Shown piece by piece: positions 1 to 4,135 of a stretch of DNA of 9,232 nucleotides. The stretch's first letter is position 1. Every line of letters begins with the position of its first letter. The notes beneath the pieces were generated by a model that was not told where the DNA came from, made no database searches, and saw only the letters and a program-made list of their open reading frames with translations. The translations under genes and the position numbers were made by a program. Source of the DNA: Candidatus Wolfebacteria bacterium GWA1_42_9 (lineage in GTDB: Bacteria; Patescibacteriota; Minisyncoccia; UBA6257; JAGOQP01). The stretch is taken from positions 1-9,232 of the forward strand of contig MGIN01000001.1 of assembly GCA_001793775.1 (NCBI GenBank), read 5' to 3'.

Positions 1-1
1 A

Positions 2-1516
2 GCAAAAGTCGCTTATTTTGGAGGGAAGGCCTACTTATTTATCAAGGCCGGACCGCAACTGATGGTGTATGACGTAAGCAGTCCCGCCAACCCCGTCCTC
101 AAAAGGACAATCAACGCAAAAGATATTCTTGCGGTAGGGGGATATCCTGTCAACGTAACCTACAGCGATTTTACCCTTATCAACAGCGGAGGCCCGCTCT
201 TCAACGATGTCGTTGTTCTGGACAACAGCCCCTATATTTTGGTCAGCATATCATGGCAAGGCAAACAAGTAAGTGGCATCGCGGCGCTGAAGATTGACCC
301 GACGTCAATGAATATGACGGCGACAAGCGACCTTACCCGCATAGGCATCAATTATGGAGGAGCGGTAAGCTTGTTTGGGTACAAAGGCGGTGGCAATAAG
401 TACTATTTTGTCTCAGACCTGTACGGCTCGCCAGATTGCAGCAAAAAACTCTGTTCGGGAAGTTCTATGAGTGTATATGCCATCTACTCCATCAGCGAGA
501 GCGGCGACGTGGTGGTTGAACAGACCCTGCGAAACTTGAGCGGCGGCTCTTCTCTCGGCTATTCTTTCCCTCTCCAGGGTATGGAGATTGCCGGCTTTGC
601 GGCGATGGGCGCCAAAACATATATGTTTGGGAAAATAAAAGCATCTCTTCAGGGATTTGACATAACATCCCCCGCCAGCATACAGGGAGGCGCCACGTTT
701 ACGTTGCCCTCGGCGCAAAGCACAATTTCCTTTGACGGAGAAGGAAAACGGATGTATGTAGAAACGTATACTTATAATCAAGCCGGGCCGACAAAGGCGT
801 ATGACATTTCCGACCCGCTTAATTTCAAGGAAATCGGCTCATATGCCAGCGCGTGCGATATGACGGGATTGTCTGAACAGAGCGACGTTATCAAAGAAAT
901 GAAGAAGCTGTATAACATCCCCGAATCTGACGCTATTGTTGCAAAAAGCGGGTGCCTGTCGAGCGGCGTCGGTACACGCAGCGGCTTCATAAGCATGAAA
1001 GGGAATAAAGGCGCGATATTAGTCCCCGCTCCGTATATCAACCTCCCGGGAGCGACGGTGTTCAGTGCAGCCGAGAATCAGTACTACAGCGCGTTTAACG
1101 CCCAGTACTCTTCTTACGGGGCACCGTCGTATCTGGTTTTTGTTGACCTATCGGACCTTGCCAGTCCGAAGGTACTTGGCATCACCGGTCTTCGTCAGAT
1201 TTCTCTTAGGTCAGCTGGAAGTATGTCGGGCGGCTTACTTGAAGACCCACGTTCCTCTTTTTGGTATAGTGGATGGAATTTATCCCCCATCGTTATTCAC
1301 CGCAACCGCTACGTGTACCGCACACTAAAGCGCACCGCTGACGTCTGGGAGTTTAAAAATATCACGGCAACCGCGGCTCCGGCAGGGACTGGTGGCGGCG
1401 GAACTGGCGGGGGTGGTACTAGCGGGGGCGGCGGTCTTTTTCAAACCAATCAGACTCCAATAACATTCAACCTTAATTCTCTGCTCAACATCTTCAGGAG
1501 AATACTAAACAGATAA
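2..1516 (+). CDS. Secreted beta-propeller-like protein (LVIVD-type repeats), 5' end outside window
   Basis: The reading frame is open from the first full codon at position 2, so the methionine at 62 is probably internal and about 504 codons of a longer protein are seen. Recurrent blade-like units end in motifs such as YDVSSPANP, FDITSPASI, YDISDPLNF and VDLSDLASP, which resemble the LVIVD repeat of surface beta-propellers. Short Cys pairs (DCSKKLC, and later single Cys) could form disulfides, in line with export. The C-terminus is a Gly/Thr-rich linker (about 17 residues, coded near 1381-1436) followed by a short hydrophobic and basic tail ending NIFRRILNR, possibly a surface-retention signal. 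No catalytic motif was recognised. A role at the cell envelope is inferred; the ligand is unknown. The signal peptide would lie upstream of the window. A strong terminator follows directly. Confidence 0.75.
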   Translation, partial: AKVAYFGGKAYLFIKAGPQLMVYDVSSPANPVLKRTINAKDILAVGGYPVNVTYSDFTLINSGGPLFNDVVVLDNSPYILVSISWQGKQVSGIAALKIDPTSMNMTATSDLTRIGINYGGAVSLFGYKGGGNKYYFVSDLYGSPDCSKKLCSGSSMSVYAIYSISESGDVVVEQTLRNLSGGSSLGYSFPLQGMEIAGFAAMGAKTYMFGKIKASLQGFDITSPASIQGGATFTLPSAQSTISFDGEGKRMYVETYTYNQAGPTKAYDISDPLNFKEIGSYASACDMTGLSEQSDVIKEMKKLYNIPESDAIVAKSGCLSSGVGTRSGFISMKGNKGAILVPAPYINLPGATVFSAAENQYYSAFNAQYSSYGAPSYLVFVDLSDLASPKVLGITGLRQISLRSAGSMSGGLLEDPRSSFWYSGWNLSPIVIHRNRYVYRTLKRTADVWEFKNITATAAPAGTGGGGTGGGGTSGGGGLFQTNQTPITFNLNSLLNIFRRILNR

Positions 1517-1518
1517 CT

Positions 1519-1554
1519 AAAAACGCCTTCGGCAAAAAACCGGGGGCGTTTTTT
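1519..1554. terminator. Bidirectional intrinsic terminator
   Basis: The arms 1519-1532 and 1540-1553 form a 14-bp stem with two G-T pairs around the loop 1533-1539. Six T (1549-1554) follow on the + strand, and five T follow on the - strand. It lies 2 bp after the beta-propeller stop codon. It could also end leftward transcripts from the tRNA-Ser locus. Confidence 0.9.
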
Positions 1555-1641
1555 GTTTCAAACACTCCTGAAACGGCAGATCTCCCGTAAGGATGACAAT
1601 CCTGTTCAAGGCGGAGGAGGTGAGATTTGTCCCGCACATTG

Positions 1642-1730
1642 CGGTGGGGGTGAGATTTGAACTCACGGTACCGTTTTACCGATACACCACATTTCGAGTG
1701 TGGCCCATTCAACCACTCTGGCACCCCACC
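1642..1730 (-). tRNA. tRNA-Ser(CGA), intact, nested inside another tRNA-Ser
   Basis: This is an 89-nt class II tRNA on the - strand. The acceptor is GGTGGGG/CCCCACC (7/7) and the anticodon stem is CCACA/TGTGG with loop CTCGAAA, giving anticodon CGA (reads UCG). The long variable arm has stem GTATCG/CGGTAC. The T-arm is GTGAG-TTCAAAT-CTCAC, the discriminator is G, and no CCA is encoded. The acceptor, D-arm and anticodon stem differ clearly from the surrounding split tRNA-Ser, so it is not a fresh duplicate, although the 17-nt T-arm is identical. Confidence 0.93.
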
Positions 1731-1762
1731 GCAATAGACGGGATTGCGATTTGTTACTAAAA

Positions 1763-1791
1763 ATTTTACACAAATAAAAACTTTTAGACAA
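1763..1791 (-). promoter_or_regulatory. Promoter inside the insert, driving the nested tRNA-Ser
   Basis: On the - strand the -35 box TTGTCT (1791-1786) is separated by 17 bp from the -10 box TAAAAT (1768-1763), about 33 bp before the nested tRNA-Ser. It also sits in an imperfect palindrome (GATTTGT at 1748-1754 and ACAAATC at 1787-1793). The promoter lies wholly within the insert, so the passenger tRNA could be expressed on its own. Confidence 0.6.
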
Positions 1792-1910
1792 ATCGGGAAA
1801 ACTCACGATGCCATTGCTGGCATACGGCTTTTCGAGAGCCGCGCCTTCAACCGCTCAGCCACTCCTCCTGCTTGTACCCCCCACTAGGAATTGAACCCTC
1901 ATCTTTCCCT

Positions 1911-2025
1911 CCCGCCCGCCTGACTTGTATTTGTATCCCCGACAGGAGTTGAACCTGTATTTAGGGTTTAGGAAACCCTCGTTCTATCCATTGAACTACG
2001 GGGACGTCAGGCAAGTCGGGCGCGG
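1911..2025 (-). mobile_element. 115-bp tRNA-carrying insert in the anticodon loop of a tRNA-Arg
   Basis: This is the segment between the outer tRNA-Arg parts. On the - strand it starts CCGCGCCCGACTTG and ends GGCGGGCGGG. Inside is an intact tRNA-Arg(CCT) flanked by the complementary arms GCCTGAC (2012-2006) and GTCAGGC just after it. A further CGCCCG/CGGGCG pairing near the ends would hold the whole insert as a stem. Its termini resemble those of the insert at 3795-3975: the first seven bases are identical and the last nine differ at one. No protein gene is present. Confidence 0.65.
1934..2005 (-). tRNA. tRNA-Arg(CCT), intact, nested inside a split tRNA-Arg
   Basis: This is a 72-nt cloverleaf on the - strand. 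The acceptor is GTCCCCG/CGGGGAT (with a G1-T72 wobble) and the D-arm is GTTC/GAAC with loop AATGGATA. The anticodon stem is AGGGT/ACCCT with loop TTCCTAA, giving anticodon CCT (reads AGG). The T-arm is ACAGG/CCTGT with loop TTCAACT, and the discriminator is A. No CCA is encoded. It lacks the 40-bp D-loop element seen in the surrounding tRNA. Confidence 0.93.
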
Positions 2026-2047
2026 TAGGACGGGATTGCTCTATCCG

Positions 2048-2087
2048 CTCCGATGCTCTCGGTCGGAGCCCCGACTTATCGTCGGGG
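2048..2087 (-). repeat. 40-bp double-hairpin element, copy A (in a tRNA D-loop)
   Basis: Two hairpins stand side by side. The first is CCCCGAC-GATAA-GTCGGGG (perfect 7-bp stem). The second has arms CTCCGAC/ATCGGAG (6 of 7 pair) around loop CGAGAGC. It lies between A15 and C16 of the D-loop of the split tRNA-Arg, just after the GIY-YIG gene in the - direction. Confidence 0.88.
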
Positions 2088-2107
2088 TTGAGCTATGGAG
2101 GCGAATA

Positions 2108-2368
2108 TTATTCTATCTTTATGAACCCATCTTTAACCATTCTATCTATATAATCTCTTCTCTTCAATTTTTTAATTCTATTCTCTATTTTCTGCGCCTT
2201 TTTAATATTTTCATATTCTTGCAGTAATACTACTTTGAAAGCTTTCATATTTCTAGTAGTTTGCGTGTGTCCATTTCTATACTGATAAAACCTGACTGCG
2301 GGATTTTTCGTGCTTCCAATGTAATACTTACCGATATCAGATTTTAATATATAAACATATCCACTCAT
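2108..2368 (-). CDS. Stand-alone GIY-YIG nuclease-family protein
   Basis: The 86-residue protein has the GIY-YIG fold signature: YVYIL at residues 4-8, YYIGST at 15-20, Arg26, and a conserved Glu at 62 in a basic helix rich in Lys/Arg. It matches the small single-domain group often labelled UPF0213 or YhbQ-like, whose biochemical role is poorly known. Some GIY-YIG proteins are homing or repair nucleases, so DNA cutting is inferred from the fold. There is no separate DNA-binding domain. The ATG at 2368 sits only 12 bp after repeat copy B and the TAA ends 20 bp before copy A, so the gene fills the space between two identically oriented repeats. No good Shine-Dalgarno is seen at normal spacing; GGAG at the repeat edge is about 12 bp from the ATG. 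Function in repeat or tRNA-insert mobility is speculation. Confidence 0.85.
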   Translation of the reverse strand: MSGYVYILKSDIGKYYIGSTKNPAVRFYQYRNGHTQTTRNMKAFKVVLLQEYENIKKAQKIENRIKKLKRRDYIDRMVKDGFIKIE

Positions 2369-2371
2369 ATT

Positions 2372-2435
2372 TTCTATCCGCTCCGACGCTCTCGGTTGGA
2401 GCCCCGACTTATCGTCGGGGTTGAACTAAGGGGAC
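2372..2435 (-). pseudogene. Truncated tRNA-Arg-like 5' fragment with D-loop element
   Basis: On the - strand this shows acceptor GTCCCCT (2435-2429), TA, D-stem GTTC, AA, the 40-bp element, then CGGATAGAA. It breaks off where the leader of the GIY-YIG gene begins. No matching 3' part was found nearby. It now forms the 5' untranslated leader of the GIY-YIG gene. Confidence 0.7.
2381..2420 (-). repeat. 40-bp double-hairpin element, copy B
   Basis: The first hairpin is identical to copies A and C (CCCCGAC/GTCGGGG). The second has arms CTCCAAC/GTCGGAG with one mismatch. Its position in the D-loop (after GTTCAA, before CGGATA) is exactly that of the other copies. It lies just upstream of the GIY-YIG start. 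Confidence 0.88.
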
Positions 2436-2441
2436 AGGTTG

Positions 2442-2470
2442 TTGAAATGATGTTTTCCTTATTGTATTAT
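2442..2470 (+). promoter_or_regulatory. Promoter for tRNA-Ala
   Basis: The -35 box TTGAAA (2442-2447) is followed by a 17-bp spacer and the -10 box TATTAT (2465-2470), 26 bp before tRNA-Ala. An overlapping TATAAT reads on the - strand (2471-2466) toward the tRNA fragment and GIY-YIG gene, so this may work in both directions, but no clear - strand -35 box was found. Confidence 0.65.
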
Positions 2471-2496
2471 AAAATCTGTCTAAATCAAATCTTTTT

Positions 2497-2569
2497 GGGC
2501 CGGTAGCTCAGCTGGTAGAGCATCGCTATGGCATAGCGGGGGTCGTGGGTTCAAGTCCCATCCGGTCCA
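2497..2569 (+). tRNA. tRNA-Ala(GGC)
   Basis: This is a 73-nt cloverleaf. The acceptor is GGGCCGG/CCGGTCC and the D-arm is GCTC/GAGC. The anticodon stem is TCGCT/AGCGG with loop ATGGCAT, giving anticodon GGC. The T-arm is GTGGG/CCCAT with loop TTCAAGT, and the discriminator is A. No CCA is encoded. It is uninterrupted and has its own promoter. Confidence 0.95.
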
Positions 2570-2593
2570 CATAAATCTGTCGCACAAGCAAAG

Positions 2594-2604
2594 TCGGGCC
2601 GTAG
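2594..2604 (+). other. 11-base match to the tRNA-Pro 5' end
   Basis: TCGGGCCGTAG on the + strand equals the start of the tRNA-Pro gene that lies on the - strand at 3600-3590. The two copies bracket the radical SAM gene as an inverted repeat. It may be a tRNA remnant or chance, since it is short and GC-rich. Confidence 0.35.
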
Positions 2605-2642
2605 CTATATTTTAAAAACCTAGTTCTTAGTTATTTAGAATT

Positions 2643-3521
2643 ATGAGCAAGCAGGAAATGCCACCGGAAACAGAATCAGCAACACAATCTGGGTTAGAAA
2701 AAAGAGAAATGTTGCCCAAATTGCGTCTTCTTCAAATTGAGCCAACTACTCGTTGTAACCTCGACTGTATTTACTGCGCTAGGAGGCGTCTCTTAGAAGG
2801 AGGTGAAATTGAAAAAGGTGACATATCTACAGAAAGAGTGTTAGTTGCTTTAAATAAACTAAGCGGAAGAGTTGAAACTGTATTATATCAAGGGTGGGGA
2901 GAGCCGATGTTATGTCGTGATTTACCCGAACTTCTGGAAATGGCTCATGAGATTGGTGCTAAAACGACCATTGTTACCAATGGAACTGTTTTTAGGCCAG
3001 AAGTTTTTGATAGATGTGATAGTATCACTATTTCAATCGACTCGTTGAGGCCTGAGTATAATACCAGAAAAGGTTCTAACCCTATAAAGATAAAAGAAAA
3101 TATTATCAAAATAAGGGAAAACTACCCCGACCTGCCAATTTCCCTCAGTATGGTTGTTTCTCAAGAAAATATTGATGATTTAGAACAGATTATAAATTTT
3201 GCAAAACAAGTAAGAGCAAGGGTCAGACTCCTCTCTCAAATAGGAGAAGCATTACCACCCATAAATGAAGCTGATATTAAAAAGATTGAATCATTGGTTG
3301 CATTGTATCCTGGTTTTGTAGAATGGTCGCGGCCAGAGGAGCTTCACACAAATAAAGAACATCCCCAACTAAAAAACTCTCTTTATGTGGACATAGGGGG
3401 TCAAGTGAGTATACCCTACCACGAAACGAGTGTTCGTTTGGGTAGAATAGAGGAGCTCGACAAAATAACGGATCAGTTAATCAAAAAAGACGAAGAAGCT
3501 AAACTGGCAGGTAATTTGTAA
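2643..3521 (+). CDS. Radical SAM protein with a SPASM-like tail lacking cysteines
   Basis: The 292-residue protein has the radical SAM cluster motif CNLDCIYC (Cys38, Cys42, Cys45), which binds a 4Fe-4S cluster and cleaves S-adenosylmethionine. A GGE-like motif GWGEP follows (84-88), with strand motifs TIVTNGT and ITISIDSL that fit the barrel core. The C-terminal part (about 246-272, YVDIGGQVSIPYHE...LGRIEE) looks like the start of a SPASM/twitch domain, but its usual cysteines are absent, so no auxiliary cluster is expected. The substrate is unknown; SPASM relatives modify peptides or sugars, among others. The first 25 residues are polar and probably disordered. There is no Shine-Dalgarno before ATG 2643. 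It is a lone gene between tRNA-Ala and the opposing tRNA-Pro, with only 7 bp to the latter, and looks more AT-rich than gyrB, which may indicate transfer. Confidence 0.85.
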   Translation: MSKQEMPPETESATQSGLEKREMLPKLRLLQIEPTTRCNLDCIYCARRRLLEGGEIEKGDISTERVLVALNKLSGRVETVLYQGWGEPMLCRDLPELLEMAHEIGAKTTIVTNGTVFRPEVFDRCDSITISIDSLRPEYNTRKGSNPIKIKENIIKIRENYPDLPISLSMVVSQENIDDLEQIINFAKQVRARVRLLSQIGEALPPINEADIKKIESLVALYPGFVEWSRPEELHTNKEHPQLKNSLYVDIGGQVSIPYHETSVRLGRIEELDKITDQLIKKDEEAKLAGNL

Positions 3522-3528
3522 GGTTTTG

Positions 3529-3599
3529 TCGGGCCGCCGGGATTTGAACCCGGACTAAATACTCCCAAAGCACTCGTGCTACCATTACACTACGGCCCG
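3529..3599 (-). tRNA. tRNA-Pro(TGG)
   Basis: This is a 71-nt - strand cloverleaf. The acceptor is CGGGCCG/CGGCCCG and the D-arm is GTGT/GCAC. The anticodon stem is AGTGC/GTATT (two G-T pairs) with loop TTTGGGA, giving anticodon TGG. The T-arm is CCGGG/CCCGG with loop TTCAAAT, and the discriminator is A. No CCA is encoded. It lies 27 bp after tRNA-Phe and probably shares its transcript. Confidence 0.93.
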
Positions 3600-3626
3600 A
3601 TTTTGGATTGAAGCTTATTACTTCTG

Positions 3627-3698
3627 TGCCGCGGGTCAGAATCGAACTGACGACTCTTCGCTCTTCAGGCGAAAGCTCTACCACTGAGCTACCGCGGC
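3627..3698 (-). tRNA. tRNA-Phe(GAA)
   Basis: This is a 72-nt - strand cloverleaf. The acceptor is GCCGCGG/CCGCGGC, the D-arm is GCTC/GAGC, and the anticodon stem is TTCGC/GCGAA with loop CTGAAGA, giving anticodon GAA. The T-arm is GTCAG/CTGAC with loop TTCGATT, and the discriminator is A. No CCA is encoded. It is uninterrupted. Confidence 0.95.
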
Positions 3699-3708
3699 TT
3701 TATTTGTA

Positions 3709-3737
3709 AAGTTATCAAAAAAGCTAACATAAGGCAA
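3709..3737 (-). promoter_or_regulatory. Promoter for tRNA-Phe and tRNA-Pro
   Basis: On the - strand the -35 box TTGCCT (3737-3732), a 17-bp spacer and the extended -10 TGA-TAACTT (hexamer 3714-3709) precede tRNA-Phe by 10 bp. The -10 match is modest. Confidence 0.45.
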
Positions 3738-3794
3738 TCTTTACGTCGACTCATGTGCGTCCCTGGGAGGAATCGAACCCCCATATCCAGCTTA

Positions 3795-3975
3795 CCTGCC
3801 CGCGCTCCGTCGGCCATAGCCTCTGGCGGCGTGAGACCGTACTTAGTACCCCGAGAAGGAATTGAACCCTCATTTACTCCTTAGAAGGGAGCCGTTCTAT
3901 CCGTTGAACTATCGGGGCATATTGCGTACTACCGCGTGTCGCCTAAGCTTTAGCGGTGGCACAAGGCAGGCGCGG
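3795..3975 (-). mobile_element. 181-bp tRNA-carrying insert in the anticodon loop of a tRNA-Arg
   Basis: On the - strand it begins CCGCGCCTGCCTTG, carries an intact tRNA-Arg(TCT), and ends GCGCGGGCAGG. CCTGCC at the start and GGCAGG at the end are complementary, as are CCCGCGC and GCGCGGG, giving two possible closing stems. After the tRNA there is a GC-rich palindromic stretch (GCCA/TGGC, CCG/CGG at about 3808-3830). Its termini resemble the insert at 1911-2025. No protein gene and no clear internal promoter were found. Confidence 0.65.
3847..3918 (-). tRNA. tRNA-Arg(TCT), intact, nested inside a split tRNA-Arg
   Basis: This is a 72-nt - strand cloverleaf. The acceptor is GCCCCGA/TCGGGGT (with a G1-T72 wobble) and the D-arm is GTTC/GAAC with loop AACGGATA (uninterrupted). 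The anticodon stem is GCTCC/GGAGT with loop CTTCTAA, giving anticodon TCT (reads AGA). The T-arm is GAGGG/CCTTC with loop TTCAATT, and the discriminator is A. No CCA is encoded. Its acceptor and T-arm differ from those of the outer gene, so it is not a recent copy. Confidence 0.93.
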
Positions 3976-3995
3976 GAAGGCTAGTGTTCTATCCG

Positions 3996-4035
3996 CTCCG
4001 ACGCTTCTGGTCGGAGCCCCGACTTATCGTCGGGG
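3996..4035 (-). repeat. 40-bp double-hairpin element, copy C (in a tRNA D-loop)
   Basis: The first hairpin is CCCCGAC-GATAA-GTCGGGG and the second is CTCCGAC-CAGAAGC-GTCGGAG, both with perfect 7-bp stems. It is the most regular of the three copies and sits between A15 and C16 of the D-loop, the same point as in copies A and B. Confidence 0.88.
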
Positions 4036-4060
4036 TTGAACTACGGGGACAACAAACAAC

Positions 4061-4091
4061 TTGATTTTATCAGGAAATGACGTAAAATCAA
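4061..4091. promoter_or_regulatory. Palindromic, two-way promoter between tRNA-Arg and tRNA-His
   Basis: TTGATTTTA (4061-4069) and TAAAATCAA (4083-4091) are exact inverted repeats 13 bp apart. Each strand therefore reads TTGATT, a 16-bp spacer and TAAAAT. The - strand copy also has TGA before TAAAAT (extended -10). It would serve the split tRNA-Arg starting at 4050 and, on the + strand, tRNA-His at 4136. Confidence 0.6.
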
Positions 4092-4135
4092 GGAATTCAC
4101 ACTTCATTGTTGTAAGTTGTTGGTTATTTATATAT

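Larger units (their letters stand above)
1630..1799 (-). mobile_element. 170-bp tRNA-carrying insert within the tRNA-Ser T-loop
   Basis: This is everything between the two parts of the outer tRNA-Ser. In - strand order it holds TCCCG (1798-1794), an AT-rich promoter segment, a complete tRNA-Ser(CGA) at 1730-1642, and a 12-nt tail containing CGGGA (1634-1630). TCCCG and CGGGA are complementary, so the two ends could pair and extend the outer T-stem. The inner acceptor stem is lengthened by TTGC/GCAA on its flanks. There is no protein gene. Exact ends are uncertain by 1-2 bases because of a run of T at the left junction. Confidence 0.7.
1612..1868 (-). tRNA. Interrupted tRNA-Ser(CGA), split in the T-loop by a 170-bp insert
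   Basis: On the - strand the 5' part runs 1868-1800: acceptor GGAGGAG, D-arm, anticodon arm CGGCT/AGCCG with loop CTCGAAA (anticodon CGA), a long variable arm with stem ATGCCA/TGGCAT, T-stem GTGAG, and the first two T of the T-loop. It is then broken. The missing part occurs at 1629-1612: CAAAT, T-stem CTCAC, acceptor CTCCTCC and discriminator G. Joined, these give an 87-nt class II tRNA with a 7/7 acceptor stem and T-loop TTCAAAT, identical to the T-loop of the tRNA nested inside it. No CCA is encoded. Whether it is spliced or dead cannot be told from sequence; every stem is intact, which suggests a recent break or retained function. Confidence 0.85.
1876..2102 (-). pseudogene. Split, decayed tRNA-Arg (probable anticodon CCT), interrupted twice
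   Basis: The - strand 5' part has acceptor GCCTCCA (2102-2096), D-stem GCTC/GAGC with a 40-bp element in the D-loop (2087-2048), anticodon stem ATCCC and loop start GTCCTA (2031-2026). The probable 3' part begins with A at 1910, then GGGAA, AGAT, GAGGG, TTCAATT, CCTAG and TGGGGGG (1883-1877). Rejoined, the anticodon loop is GTCCTAA (anticodon CCT). The D-loop keeps AACGGATA, including A20, the arginine identity base. Acceptor pairing is 6/7, but the anticodon stem has an A-A clash and the T-stem has two mismatches. It is therefore probably non-functional. An intact Arg(CCT) lies inside it. Confidence 0.68.
3758..4050 (-). tRNA. Interrupted tRNA-Arg (probable anticodon TCT), split in D-loop and anticodon loop
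   Basis: The - strand 5' part has acceptor GTCCCCG (4050-4044), D-stem GTTC/GAAC with a 40-bp element in the loop (4035-3996), anticodon stem CTAGC and loop start CTTC (3979-3976). The 3' part starts TAA (3794-3792), then GCTGG, ATAT, T-arm GGGGG-TTCGATT-CCTCC, acceptor CAGGGAC and discriminator G (3758). Rejoined, the anticodon stem CTAGC/GCTGG pairs fully and the loop is CTTCTAA (TCT, Arg). If the junction is shifted one base the loop reads CTTCCAA (TCC, Gly), but the D-loop AACGGATA with A20 favours arginine. The acceptor pairs 6/7 with one C-A mismatch. Functional status is unknown: splicing would have to remove two segments. Confidence 0.75.

Noticed and set aside
1065..1328. An 87-codon reading frame inside the beta-propeller gene
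   Set aside because: It is an out-of-frame shadow of the long coding region, with no start signal or recognisable domain.
1630..1799. A group I or group II intron in tRNA-Ser
   Set aside because: At 170 bp, more than half of it a tRNA, it has no room for a catalytic core, and no such core motifs are visible.
1800..1868. An archaeal-type bulge-helix-bulge splice site at the tRNA-Ser junction
   Set aside because: The ends can pair, but the helix is a 3-bp segment with single-base bulges rather than the standard 3-4-3 form; the organism also looks bacterial.
1925..2227. A 100-codon + strand reading frame over the tRNA-Arg(CCT) region
   Set aside because: It runs through a tRNA, a split tRNA and the antisense of the GIY-YIG gene; it is an accident of the opposite strand.
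1612..2435. A CRISPR array made of the repeated GC-rich blocks
   Set aside because: There are only three copies, they are unevenly spaced, they lie inside tRNA parts, and no cas gene is present.
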